DNA of 64,000 nt, taken from assembly GCA_944470555.2 (NCBI GenBank), contig OX104129.1:49075998-49139997 (forward strand). Reading direction: 5' to 3'. A model generated the notes under the pieces. It worked only from the letters and a program-made list of their open reading frames with translations. It ran no database searches and was not told where the DNA came from. Shown one piece after another: positions 19,731 to 32,269 of the stretch (within the stretch, counting starts at the first letter, position 1; the number at the start of each line of letters is the position of its first letter). The DNA is from Heterobilharzia americana (lineage: Eukaryota > Platyhelminthes > Trematoda > Strigeidida > Schistosomatidae). The position numbers and the translations under genes are program-made.

Positions 19731-22700
19731 TTTCCTTTACAAGACTAGTAAGTTTTATAGACTTCAGGACTTCAAAACTCGACCTGAGAGAATTATGTAA
19801 CCTGAGGATTGGGTGGATGAAATATATAGAAAATATAATTGTAAAATTTCAGTGAAGTCAGAAATAAGTTTATGATATTTCTCAACCTCATGGAAGCCAG
19901 TTCCTCAGAGAAAAATTCCTGTATAAGTTGTAGCATTTTGAAATAGTAAATGGAGACAAATCAGACAAACGAAAGTAAGAAATATAATGGATGTGTTACA
20001 TTCCAATAACTACTTTGAGAATATGATTCAAAAGATTAGAAACCATGAGCATAAGAATCCAAAGGGAAAATCAAATGATAAGTTTAAGATTGGTACAACA
20101 GTTCTACCGTCTCACGAAGGTAAAAGTAAAGATCTAAAAAAATCTTAAAAAAAGAAAAACCCACCGAATTAGAGCCTTCTGAAAGAAAACCAACACTCTA
20201 AGGAATGCTTCTGTTTGCATCAAAGATTGGCTGTGTCGTTTGTAATAGTTATTATGTTGAGGAATCATCCCACGAGATCCCCATTTGTGATGATGAACAT
20301 GGCAGGTACACAAAATGACCTACAAATAATTCCGCTGAACTGGAAAATTTACGTTTTAAATCTGCAACTGCTATTCTTGTCTTTCACAGTCACAAAATTT
20401 ACATTAAAAGTATTAAAATTATTCACAAATGATTTTCAAACTACAAGGGGAGCGGAAAGCTGACGCACTTCACATTATCAAAGCACTATATTTTACTATA
20501 ATCCTAGCATGCTTACGAAATAAAAACAAAATTTTTCTGAAATTTCGCTGTGTAAGCGAAAGCTTCTTCAGAAAAATATTCAGATTTTTATTAGATATCA
20601 AAATATATAACCAACTAGTACATCAAGTATTTAGTGTATGTAGGTCTTCATTTATGCGGTTTCTTGTTGTTCAGACTGACTAGTTTTAAGTAGTCATTAA
20701 AAATTAATATTTCTTACTGTCATTTGTCAACGAAAAGTTCAAGGGAGTCAGTGTGTGTTTATGCATGTTGCGGAATCTGTTTTTCCACGTACTGTTATGA
20801 GAATATCAATTTATATGATTGTAGACAACGAGAGATTCACATTTCATATATTAAAAGTCAAATATGAACGAAGAATATTCTTTTCAATAAATTGTCAGGT
20901 TCTACAGTTATAAAGTCAAATTTGTTAATATTGTTGTAACCAAATTTGTGATGAGTGCATTTAGAATAAAATAGAACTACAGTTAGATTGTTTGTGGGTT
21001 ATGATGTATCTAATATGTAGGTATATCAATTTTGGTGATAAGTGTAAACTGCATCAACTGATTGGTAATCAGACAGTGAATGTATACATTAAGGCGAATG
21101 AAAATCGATAGTAACTGTCGCAGTCATCTTATCACTGCAAGTGACATAATAGGATGAAAAGTCAAGGGAAAAAGTCAAACAAGCCAAGTAGGGTCAATCA
21201 ATTAGCAGAACTAGGAAATCTAGGTAAATAGAGAATGGTGGGTTGGAATAAGATAAGAAATCTAGAAAGAAGATCAACCATAGTCATGCATGCTGTCACA
21301 TGTAATAGGATGGGATAAACTGACAATTAAAAAATAACTCTGGCAGATAGAGGGACAGATTGATCACTGAAGCTTCGGTCACTTAGTCGACACCTGACAC
21401 CTGGGGAATTTTATTACCAACTAAATCAAAGAAAGAAAATCAATATAACCACGAAAGCTAGATCAGAAGGTTATGCGATTAACTTGATCTGATAGTGAGC
21501 AATAAATCTGCTCGAAATGTCATCGGTTAACAATACGGTTTCACTATATCATAAATTTAAAGTAAGAATAATAGTGGAATTGTACTTCACTACATTCCAA
21601 AATTCTGTTCTCATATTAAAAGGTTGGAATAGTTTTCTTCTAAACTAGCTAATTCTTAAAAATGAAATCACCACTAAGCTTGAGATAAAGTCCCAGAAAT
21701 ATTACTAAAAATATCACTTGTACCTACACTATGATTACCTTTGCTTCTGAAAGTGATCGTAGCGATTGGTTTATGTAGTTCTGACTAAATGAGTTTTCCG
21801 ATTCACAAGTAGTTTAAACCAAATGAATACAACTGAAAATTAAACTGGGTAGTCAATGTAGCCATGGAATCCTCTAGTCATCCAATTTTTCGGATATTGA
21901 GAATGATGTAAAGTAAAAAGGAAGCGCCACACTGGAGGCCTATGGGTTTATTCGCACAAATCTGGCAAGTATTGGTCACAGAATAACTGTACAATAATAC
22001 TGCTCTTTATCAAAGTGTCTATTTTTCTTAAAGTCAGTAGCATGGTTTTTATATAGCTCCAACCTTAAGTCTTCATGTGAAAACGCGATGGTTGACAAGC
22101 TGATTCTGGAAGTTGAACAGTGGTGTATTTGATTTGACTAAATAAATGAGACGAGTGAGATACAATGTTTGATAGACTTTAAGGAATTTGACTGCATATT
22201 CTATAATCTTTATTTAATAAACCACTGACGAAAGAATAGAGCATGAATCGTAAACATTATGAAGTTAAATCCTAATTCATGTCACTGTTTCGCCTGCGCT
22301 CGAATTTTTCATTGACAGTTTAGGTTTTTCCAGTGTGCAAAGGATTATTTTGACTTTTTATTCTGGCGATTTATCTGAGTAAGACCAACAAATATTGGCG
22401 AGATGGTGTGACGTGTGGTTTTAGGGTCTATTCTAAATCTTTCCAAATCATACATACATAAAGTGGATGACAAAAGTAGTAGATGCATAAGTTATAAGGC
22501 TGCTTTGCTGATGTCAAGTTTCATTTTTATAGGTGTTGGGAATTATTCAGCAGGGTATAAGCATAGTAATTCTTGATTGTTATGCTGTAACAGCATACTG
22601 TGATGGTACCGATCAGTGTAACGTTCGGTAAAACTGGATATAATGATGAGTAATTCTCTAGTCGGAGAGCAATAACCAATTTACGTGATACCGATAATTT

Positions 22701-24590
22701 TTGCGTGTACTAGATAGAACAATGGATGAAATTACACTGAGTGAATCACAAAATTATTCAATATAAAGTAATACTACATGCTAACACGACTAATTGCTAG
22801 ACTCTTACGATCATAATGAAATAAAATAATTTTCAGCAATGCAGCAGAAATTTAAGAGCCTGATTAATAAAGTCTTAAAATATGTGTTGAACTTTGACTA
22901 TGGTATTCTGTAGGCCATTACAAGTTCATAGCTGATGTCACATAAGTCGTTGTGATTGCTCTGAGTAGAAAATGGCAGACTTTTCTCCATGTAAAGTGTA
23001 AACCTTTTTTGAGATATACGAAGAACACTAAACTTTCATTACTACAAGTTGCGAAGATGCTCTCGCTTTTTAGTTGACCCCAGGTCCCATCTTAAGCTTT
23101 AGATTCTCTGTGTTAAACAACAGTTGGGACCCATCAACAGCATTCAAACAGCTTTAAAATCCAAATCGTCAGAAGGTTTGCTAAATATCTGTGTTTCATT
23201 TTAGGCTAGAAATCTTGTCGTTTGTCTACTTTTCTTCTTCAGTTTGTTGGACTTCGATGCCAAGTTGAGTAAGTTAGCTTGTATTTTCAAAACGGCCCAT
23301 AATATTACATGTACTGAAGCCTTCTTATGTATTTGCCTCTCAAAATGCACATATTTCATCAGTCATATTCAGAGTAGCTGCAGAGTTATCATAAATATCC
23401 ACTATGGCTGCGTTATGCTTCGGATGATGTGATGCACCTTTCTTTATATCCCATTAGAAGCACCTTATTATTCACACTTCTGTTCGAACTCTGGGTCTCA
23501 CGTTGTGTTTTAGTGGCATACAAAGTCATGAGTGAATAAACAGGTTTCTGAAAATTTTTAATCGAGTAACATACTCTTGAAGTGTCTTGGTGGGTTCTAT
23601 AACATTTTATTATGGAGCCATCCACTGTGAAACAGTTGGTTCTGTTGGTATGCTGATGAGACATGTGGCAAATTCAGCCGTTACTTAGTACTGCCAGTTC
23701 TTACATTACTATTCTTTTTACGTTACTATTTGGTGACTGTAAGTGCTGAAGGAAGGTGCAATTGTTGGTCACGATTTCCATTCTGATAAATATACATTAC
23801 ATCTCATCCCTGAACAGACACCAATGATCATTTAAACGTTAACCTGTTTTATCTCATTCACTGAGTGTAAACCGAATGAGTCTTTCTTGAAATGTAGAAG
23901 TTATATGAAGTTTTTCTTCAAAGTGAGTAAATTCTATGTTCTCCTTTATGACAGTAAATCATTCCTATAAGCAAGAAAGCAGATAGGCTTCCATAAACTT
24001 TGAGAACTATGTTTTGCATTGCTGTTTTTATCTGATGAATCCAAAAGGCTTGATTATGTGAGTGGGAATTATGAAAATAGATAAAACCAGAATACTGGCC
24101 ATAGGATATCAATAATGTTGCCAGTGCGTACGTACACTATGACTGTTTAATAAATAATTCTGATTGGTAAGAGTATTTGTCAACCAGTACTGTCTACTAC
24201 TGAGTTTGATGGATAACTAGGTTGCTGCTTGAAATACAACTACATGGTGCTTTTCTTTCAGCGATAATAATTTTATAAATGTGGAAGGATAAACGAAACT
24301 AAGTCAATAAATGCGAATAGAAAGTCCTTCTGTTTAAACACGACTACATAGTCTTGTTTTTTGTACAAATATGAGTAAAATCCTGAAGGTTTTGTAAGCT
24401 TTTTAAAATAACAATTAAGTTGATGCAAAGTACATGTGTGGCATTTAGTTCAAAGAATGTAAATCAACTGAATAATATTCGCATGTGAAAGAGATATGTA
24501 GTCACTTTGACGTGGTCATAAAGCATAAACTATCTTCCATATGTGTTCCTAAGGTTGTCTGATAGCTGTTTATTTAAGCTCATCTATATA
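19731..24590. other. AT-rich stretch without recognisable genes
   Basis: Long AT-rich region with frequent stops in all frames. Reading frames of up to about 85 codons show no domain and no good splice context. One weak similarity to the signal-peptide exon of the small-gene family occurs at about 23205-23250 (TCTTGTCGTTTGTC), upstream of the decayed terminal exon at 24600; it is too short to rely on. Confidence 0.5.
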
Positions 24591-24599
24591 TTTTAGCAG

Positions 24600-24760
24600 C
24601 CACTGAAGACGAGGAGAAACACTTAAAAGAAATTGAAGTAACTTAAGAGTTTAAAAATGCAAGAGCCAAAGTTCTTAAGATAATGTCAGCAGAAACAGAT
24701 GATTTTGTTCTAAAAAAACAACTTCACCTGTTGATGAATTCTTTGACGATAAATTGTATT
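24600..24760 (+). pseudogene. Decayed terminal exon of the small secreted-protein family
   Basis: After a good acceptor (TTTTAGCAG, ending 24599) the phase-1 frame reads TEDEEKHLKEIEVT, stop, EFKNARAKVLKIMSAETDDF, then VLKK. It aligns residue by residue with the last exon of copies 1-3 (DDAELAKIKAS, EFKDAKAKV, DDYVLENLRK). The in-frame TAA at 24644-24646 and a frameshift in the A-run near 24712 (after which TTSPVDEFF resembles the PTxxDF tail) make it a pseudogene. It shows where the ancestral acceptor lay: about 9 nt upstream of the AG used in the model for the other copies. Confidence 0.7.
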
Positions 24761-25786
24761 TCTCTTCAAATCTCTCAGTAAATAATAAGAACAATTTTAT
24801 TCTAACCAGTTATTTTTCTTGTGAGATCTAGTACTCGCGAAATGTTTATTCATTTAGTAAATTGAATTCTTCGAAACTCGAATAGCAGGAAATAAGAGAA
24901 TACCCAAGTAATGAAAGGCCCTAAAGATGAAATAAATTAACCGACAAACTTCGTAACATTGACAGTGCTTTTAACATTCAAAACTTGCAGAAGGTAGGCT
25001 CAATTTTGTGGTTTTTCCGCTCAAAAAAACGAATTGGTTGTTCTACATACGGCAGTGTGCATTTCATTATTTGAAAACTGATCTAAAAACCATTTTAAAG
25101 CCTACAGCTCATATGAGACTCATCTGAGCAATCAGGCAAATACAAAACTATCAATAGGATTGACTGAATACTCACAATTAGGTACACTCAATATACTAAG
25201 TGTTATATTTCACTGTGGTTTGATTTTGTTTCATAGAATATAGCTCTTTATTCAGAATCAAAAGCTCGCGACCTTCATTACGGTTATGCCGACATGTCGT
25301 TCCTCGTGCCAAATACTAAATGTTGGTTGTTAAATAACTGATAAAGTTAAAATAATACTGGAAAAACTTATCTAAACTAGCACACGATTATACAAAGATG
25401 CTCAGTGCCTATTTTGATCAGTGTGGGATAGTTTAGCAAACTTATGTGCAAATTTACATGTCTTCTTGAGTGATTTGTGTGAACTAGATAACATGAGAAA
25501 TATATAGATATATATTTCTTACGCTGAAGGAATCACACGAACTAGGTACCACTCTTACACGTATGATAGTAATTATCATACATTATTATAAAAGAGAGTC
25601 AATATTCACTGCTGCATTCTATCTAACTGATGATATGTTGTTATTAATGAATGTAAAAACTTGAATGATTTTTTTTATTTGTTGAAAATTTGTCAGATGT
25701 CACCACTGGCTCAATGTGTGTTCGGGATGAGGCACTACACATGACATTTAGAACAGCTGTCACCACCCTGTAATTTGGGTTTCATT
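24761..25786. other. No gene recognised
   Basis: AT-rich, stops in all frames. A TATATAGATATATAT-type short repeat lies near 25500. Nothing else stands out. Confidence 0.5.
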
Positions 25787-25933
25787 TCAATGCATCTGTA
25801 AATCAAGTAGTGCATGGAAAGGATCATTAGTTGCAGATCGCTTCCACTCATCTAGAAAGAAGTACTCGATTTCAATGCCAAAGACCTTGGCTGTTTTCTC
25901 TAAGTCAACATGAGAAGGGAAGAAGATAAGCAT
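25787..25933 (-). CDS. Small coding-like ORF or exon, 48 codons
   Basis: The minus frame reads MLIFFPSHVDLEKTAKVFGI, continues with an acidic-aromatic stretch (EYFFLDEWKRS), and ends at TGA 25787-25789. The composition is balanced and unlike the AT-rich surroundings, and it looks like a globular protein segment. I do not recognise the family. A pyrimidine-rich stretch ending in TTGACTTAG (about 25897-25920) could be a splice acceptor, so this may be an exon of a larger or broken gene rather than a free ORF. It could also belong to an unrecognised transposon. Confidence 0.3.
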   Translation of the reverse strand: MLIFFPSHVDLEKTAKVFGIEIEYFFLDEWKRSATNDPFHALLDLQMH

Positions 25934-26130
25934 GGATGGAGATACAGATGGTTACAGTAGGATCCTCAGGATCAGCGGAGTTAATGTAGAAGCTCGAAAT
26001 AAAAAAAAATGATTAAGACCAACGTTATTTCAGTAAAAGTAAATAGAACAGCCGGAATCCTACTAGCTACTGAACTTGTCTCCTATATTGGTTATGCAAA
26101 AAACAAATAAATGGTCCTTATAACGAACAG

Positions 26131-29100
26131 TAACCTCGCCTAATTTACTAGTTCACTGGTTACTAGCCGGTACTAATGCCGGATAAAGAGGGAAGGTTGG
26201 GCATAGGGCGAGCAACCCTACCCCGGAAAACCAATCCAATCGCTAAAGAACCTTCAAAACATTTAAAAAAAATAAAAAACAAACTTATTCCTCGCAGGAA
26301 TCGGAGAGACGAAATGACGCTGGTTGGTGAAAGCCTTCAGGAAGCCAACTGGCCGATATGTCTTCTGTCGATGAAAGCGAAAGTAAACAAAGAGATATGG
26401 AATGTCCAAACAATATTTGAAGCTGGCTGGCTGGCTGGCAAAGCTAACCAGATTGCAAAAGAGATGAGAAGGTATAGCATTGAAGTACTACGGATCTGCG
26501 ACGAATCTGCAGATAGAATGAAAGTGGACTCTCCAAACTCTTTACTGGGGGGTCAATAATCTACTCCGATATTGTCACCAAGAGGACAACCATAAGCACA
26601 CTGATCTTTTTATTGGCTATAATGTTGTTCCCGAGAGCGTAGAAAACTGTCATGCAGTGGGAACCAATCTCCTCGACGATCACGATCATGACAGCAAGAT
26701 TCATCTCAAAAGAAAGGAAAGCCACAATCATACAATGCTAGGCTATGCGCCTAAAAATAAAGGAGACGCAGATCATGAGAAGAAGGAGGAATTTTACAGA
26801 CAACTGGAATCAGTACTAAAAAAGACTCCACGCTAAATAGTAACATAAATATCCCAATGGGTGAGGTGAGATGAATGCCAAACTGGGAGCGGACAACACA
26901 GGAAGAGAACAAATGATGGGTTAAGAGGCACTCCGTGAAATGAATGAGAATGTGGAACTGTTCGCAGAATTCTGAGTAACTGATGACTTGGTGATAGGAG
27001 GTAGTACATATAAAAACAAGGATATCAACACAGCGAAATGGAATTCACCAGACACCAGGACACAATAAACATCAGATCGACTTCATCTCAATCTCAAGAA
27101 AATGGAGACGCAGCCTACTGGACACAAGATCAGATCAGATCAGATCGAGAGCGGGAGCGGGAGCAGATGTAGGTTCACACCACTCACTAACTAGGGCAAG
27201 AAACCTTACTTCAAATCAAGGTGAAAGTCTTCACAGAAGTTGGTGATAGACAACCACAGTTCAAGTTCAACACTCAGACCAAAAACTGAACTGAAGGACG
27301 AAACTACAAAGGACATCTTCACGTCAGCCAGACATCAGAACAAAATGGGAGACATTGAGCAACATCCCTGAAGAAACCTGTGTGGAAGAACACTGGAAGT
27401 CTTTGAAAGCTATGTGGAGAGCGACCTGCACAACCGTGTTGGAAGGAAGAAGAAGAGGCAAGACAAGGAATGCATCTCGACGGACACATGGGAGCTGATA
27501 GAACAGGGAGAGTAAGATGGTGATGGTGATGGTGATGGTGACGGTGACGGTGACGGTGACGGTGACGGTGATGGTGATGGTGATGGTGACGGTGATGGTG
27601 ATGGTGGTGATGGTGATGGTGGTGGTGGTGGTGGTGGTGATGGTGAGGGTGAAGCAGAAGATGAAACAGTGAAGTGCAGTGCAAAGATGCACAAAGAGAA
27701 GAGGAACTGAATACAATCTGCAAAACACTACACTGGACAAAGAAGTGAAGAAGAGTGCGCACACAGACGAAAGACACTTCTACGACACACTGGCAAGTGA
27801 AGCAGAACAGGCTGCCGGCTGGTAGCAGCGACGAGACAACACTATATCAAATGACCAGGTTGCTATCTGGGAAGAGATCAATTCAGATGAAACTGGTGAG
27901 TGATAGTGAAGGGAACGTGGTTACCAAAGGGAAGGAAGAGAAGAAATTGTGATCTGACCACTTCAAAGAACTCTTGAGTCGAACAATACCACCATCATGC
28001 TTCTGCTGTCCACACCAAGCAAAATATCAAACCGCATCATCCTGGAGAGACTAAAGGATGCGCTAGATTCAAAACTATGACCGGAACGGACTGGCTGGCT
28101 GGATTCAGAAAGAACAAATCATATGCGCATCAAATTGCAACACTACACTACGCATCATCATAGAACAGAGAGTAGAATGGCAGTCAACTCAACCCAACCC
28201 AATTCAACTCAACTCTACCTCAACTTTATCGACTTTGAAAAAGCCTTCGACAGCGTTGACCAAGAAGTAATTTGGCAGGCAGCTGCTTCAACACTACGGT
28301 TTTAGTGCCACAAACCTCATTCAACAGCTGCTATATGCTATATGATCAGGCCACATGCCGAGTGATTCACAATGGAAAGGTCTGTGATGCCTTTGAAGTG
28401 AAGTGAAGTGAAGTGAAGACAGGAGTAAGACAAGGCTGCCGTCTACTATCACCGATGCTCTTCCTGATTGTGGTCGACTGTACTGGACTGGACTGGATCA
28501 TGCAACAGACAACTGTGAGGAGCGAGAAGATGGGCATACGCTGTTTTACCGATGAAAAGACAATAGAAGAAGATTTGGACTTCGCTGCCGATCATGATTT
28601 CTGTCCAATGTCTTGTGGCACAAACTCGAAGATCTACAGACGAAAGCTAACAAGTTGGCAGAAGAAGCAGCAGTGAAGGTTGGACTTCAAGTGAATGTGG
28701 AGAAGACAGAAGTGATGAAGATACCCAACCAACCAACCAACCAACAACAAGTACCAATCACCATCAATGGGAGAAACCTAAAGGAAGGAGTCTCGTTCAC
28801 CTACCCACCTACCTAGGCAGCATCGTTTCGACTACAAGCGGTGGCACAGATGAGGATGTCAAAGCAGCCAGGATCGGAAAGACAGAAAGACAGGCCTTCA
28901 TTAACCTGAAATCGGTGTGGAGATATACTGCTCTGCATTCAGCGTAAAGCGTGAACAAGATCGGGATATTCAACACTAATGTAAAGTCAGTGCTTCTGTG
29001 TGATGCTTCGGAAACTTGGTGCGTCACGAAAAGCACTTCCAACAAACTACAGATATTCATGAACAGCTTCCGCCTACGCTCACTCCATACTGAAGGTCAG

Positions 29101-29345
29101 ATCACATGGCCAGAATGATAAGAATAAGCAAGAAGTTACTGTGGCCTGGGAACGAACTAACTGAGAACCCGTCGTCCAACGAATGTGCTGTAGAAAGTGG
29201 AGATGGATTGGATTTGCCTGGATCGCACACACACTGAGAAGACCGATTTGGGTACATCAACTGTCAAGCCCTTGAGTGGAACCCGAATGGGAAACGATGA
29301 GTTGGGCGTCGGAGGCAAGGGTGACATGTAGCAGATCATGTGCTA
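26131..29345 (+). mobile_element. RTE-like (SR2-type) non-LTR element, copy A
   Basis: Starts with the family's 5' end (TAACCTCGCC...GCCGGTACTAATGCCGG), also seen at 43152. The endonuclease region (about 26390-27200) is degraded: EVLRICDESADRMKV corresponds to EVLGICESRWNGSGV in copy D. A 27516-27653 minisatellite fills the endonuclease-RT linker. RT remnants run from about 28020: LNFIDFEKAFDSVDQEVIW is motif B, TGVRQGCRLLSPMLFLIVVD is motif C, and the FADD box has decayed to FAADHDF. The C-terminal TIQxTNVKS/KLQIF-type block precedes the 3' end. No TAA tail remains. Multiple frameshifts; inactive. Confidence 0.82.
27516..27653 (+). repeat. GGTGAY hexamer minisatellite in RTE copy A
   Basis: About 22 units of GGTGAT, GGTGAC and GGTGGT. 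The minus strand gives poly-His, Thr-Ile and Ser-Pro frames that are artefacts. The related copies E and F carry only about 50-55 bp of it at the same position. Confidence 0.92.
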
Positions 29346-29736
29346 TAATATTTTTCTTATTTATACACACAAGAATATGGACGCAGTCGGTCGCTTTAAT
29401 ATAAGATAGGCATGTAGTAGTAAATGCTTATTGCTCATCTGAATATGAATGTACTAGTGCAACGCGGTGACAAATATTACTCAAAGTTTAAATTTAAACA
29501 CCTACGTAATATTTGGTACACATAAACAATTACAGATTATTTAAAAACGTTTAAAGCAGTGCCATGAAACAGTCCAGAAGAGAGACAGACAGCATTTCAC
29601 ACAAAAAAATACATCACAATAAAAACACAAGATAAAAACAAAAGAGCTTTATTTGAGTTGACAAACGTCAAAATTCAAGAAACAAATCAAACAAAGAAAC
29701 TGTAATTAGAATACGTGAAAAACTTCGGTCTTCCAC

Positions 29737-31207
29737 TCATGAATGTTTTGCATTTGAAGCTTTGTTTTTACGAAGATTTTCGAGGACATAATCATCGATT
29801 TTTGATGACAACACTGTCATAACCTTGGCTTTTGCATCTTTGAACTCAGGTGATGCCTTGATTTTGGCCAATTCAGCGTCGTCTTGTCCACCCGAAAACG
29901 AATCGATGATCGAGTTTTGCAAATACAATCAGGAAATAAACAAATGTGTCAGTAAAACTTGTCTTCTCAAGAATAAGCAACGGACATCAACGTGACTACA
30001 AGAATCTGTTACAAAGAAGACTGTTTGCAACAAACAAATATTGTGGTCACCTCACCGACTTCATCAGTGTTCAACGTGTGTTTGAACCTTTGTGAGAGCC
30101 AACGATTTTCACTTCACTGACCACTATCGAGTCCTGCCACTGAATAACACTAGATGTCTCTTCCATATGCACCCAACGAATGAGAAGGTGTTCATCACCA
30201 ATCTAAATCAATCCCATCTTCAAATTTAGTGACATCTCCACACACAATGTCATGAGGGAAAATACACATGGATGATTACTAGTCAGTCTCATTTCGTACC
30301 TCTTCAAATCTCCAACGAAAATCGGACAAGACGACAAATGAAGACAAGTGGACTTCGATCCACACGTCAGAGCGGTAGAATGACTGTATGACTGTATGCA
30401 TGTATGTGTGTGTTTGTGTGTACGCGTTCGAGCTTACACATAGCAGCTCGCAATCATCATTTCAATCAGGTCAGAAGAGCGAGCACTGACAATGCGGAAA
30501 GTTCATAAGGTGACTGACAAAGTGCAACCAACTACGACACAACATCGTCAGTGCATTCAACATCCTCACCAACATCAGAAATAGTCTACTAACTGTCCAC
30601 TCTGGAATATGAGACACAAAATCATAATCCCACATACAACCGTGAAATTACATGGCCAATGAAGTGCAAAAAAACACAATATGACATCAACCTACATCCC
30701 ACTGTGAACGCACTACAACATGAATATTTGCTTACTTGGAGTATTTTCTGAGCACACCACACTCATGATGACGAAGAAACACACGACAAGATATTCAACC
30801 TGAAAAGAAATGCAGAGGAAATAACGACTCGTTTCTGTCTTATGAGAAGTGAGACAACTGCAAACAACTAGTTCATGGCTTTCACAGGCACCATATTTCA
30901 ATGCCCGTGGATGAGCTTCATGATGTGATATCGACTACACTACATGATGGTGACAGTTGTCCCTTGCAGCCACGTGTTCAGCAGCTTCAACCAATTGATG
31001 CTGGTAGATTCTTGAGATCCTGGTGGATCGGTTGTTGCGGCCACCGATTGGGTGATCGATGGATTGTACATTGTGTTGATTTTTCAAGCCACTCAGTCAG
31101 CGTTATTCGAGTAATCAACCGGGGAATGACTGCACAACACTCGTTGAGTTGAAATGATTCCTCCATGTGGTTGCATACATAGTCATCTGTTGTCAACTTA
31201 CGTGCAT
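29737..31207 (-). CDS. Small putative secreted protein gene, copy 1 (MEG-like)
   Basis: Predicted spliced gene. Coding exon 1 is ATGCAC (31202-31207) with donor gtaagt. Exon 2 (30736-30799, 64 nt, acceptor TTTTCAG, donor gtaagc) adds a signal-peptide core LVVCFFVIMSVVC. The last exon (29737-29882) encodes a Lys/Asp-rich helical segment (DDAELAKIKAS, SSKIDDYVLENLRK) ending ASNAKHS. 6+64+146 nt is exactly in frame: 71 aa. The 27-nt exon 3 of copy 2 is present (30300-30326) but its acceptor AG is TG. The 52-nt exon 4 (30088-30139) has intact sites but would cause a stop in this phase. An AATAAA signal lies at 29648-29653. The protein is probably secreted; the family is not recognised. The terminal acceptor (GACAAG) is weak. 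Confidence 0.6.
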
Positions 31208-31253
31208 TTTGATGTCGACTGTGGACTTGTAACGCCAACTAACAATTGTCCTC

Positions 31254-31261
31254 CTTATATA
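31254..31261 (-). promoter_or_regulatory. TATA box of copy 1
   Basis: TATATAAG on the minus strand, 46 nt upstream of the ATG, inside a block conserved in all four copies. Transcription would start about 30 nt downstream, leaving a 5' leader of about 20-25 nt. Confidence 0.65.
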
Positions 31262-31476
31262 CTCTAAGGGCTAACACTGTTAGTATACCATTGCACTTTT
31301 GCCGTCCAATTGTGTTTCATGTTGAGAATGACTGAATTATTGTCCTCTGTGTAGGCGAATATTGTTATTTCGATATTTGTTTCGAATAGTCGACAAGATC
31401 AAAACACGGACAAGCAAATGCTTCAGATTGTTTCCGCACCACTCATGAATGTGTTTGCACATATTTCGATTTCCTT

Positions 31477-31494
31477 GTGTGTGTGTGTGTATAT
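31477..31494. repeat. (GT)n microsatellite upstream of copy 1
   Basis: About 220 bp upstream of the TATA box. The same site is (CA)n in copy 2 (same repeat, opposite strand) and a long (TA)n in copies 3 and 4. Confidence 0.85.
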
Positions 31495-32269
31495 GCTGAT
31501 AATGACAACGATTTATGTGACAAAATGTTGACAAAGTAGAGGGATTGATTGAGTTAGGTGCTATTAGATTTACTGAAATCAATTGTTTTATTTCGATCAC
31601 GCTTGTGTTTGAGTGACTAGCCTTTTTTTAACTTTTGGTCTGTTGCGATAACTACATAGTTTTTACAAAGGAAATAAAAGGTTGATTGAAATTTAAACAA
31701 ATTAGTTATCAGTGGATATTCGACGTAACGTTTTAGTTCTTGGTGCTTAGCACTAGTTGAATTTAGTCTAAGAAATTTTGCAATGCAGCCAGGAGTTGCA
31801 GTGCGTAACACTATAATTCGGTAGCAGACAGTAAGTGTTAACAAGCACAAAGCTAGGTCAGTGGTTGCTTGCCGGTTGACTTTCAACATCTAGCATCAAG
31901 GTCCAATGCGGTTTCCGTATCTATTTACGTACTGCTTTCCACATACACTTACTCGAAAGGGTACTGCACACATGAGTGTTCCACTCTGTGTCCAGGTCAT
32001 AACTGCTGCTAGTAGATGACATATTTAGAACAGTCAAAATAAGCACCGACTACAGAAGGTTCTCCTGGGATGAAAATGTATTCTGGCATTCAACCAACCA
32101 GATGAATCGAAAGTTTTTATTTTTGGATGGATAAGAGATGCTGCAATTTCTGCATAAATTTTATACACCTGTGATAGGAAGCTGATAGTTGTAAACGTTT
32201 ATGCAGCTGGTTCATACATATTGGTGTTGATCACTCTTTAACTACAGCTGTCTTTTTAGAGTCTCTACG

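Noticed and set aside
23650..23690. Hammerhead ribozyme (CTGATGAG core), known from schistosome satellite DNA
   Set aside because: No matching GAAA core strand or stems around it; other CTGATGA occurrences also lack the second half.
27516..27653. CRISPR-like array
   Set aside because: Contiguous hexamer units without spacers in a eukaryotic sequence.
27319..27777. Poly-His, Thr-Ile and Ser-Pro repeat 'proteins' on the minus strand (also at 51223-51587 and 61343-61704)
   Set aside because: They are three frames of the GGTGAY minisatellite inside dead RTE elements; the flanks are antisense to the RTE coding strand.
30901..31238. 83-codon ORFs on both strands over intron 1 of gene copies 1-3 (same at 35099-35436 and 54571-54908)
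   Set aside because: They are conserved only because the DNA is duplicated; they overlap the predicted intron and have no domain.
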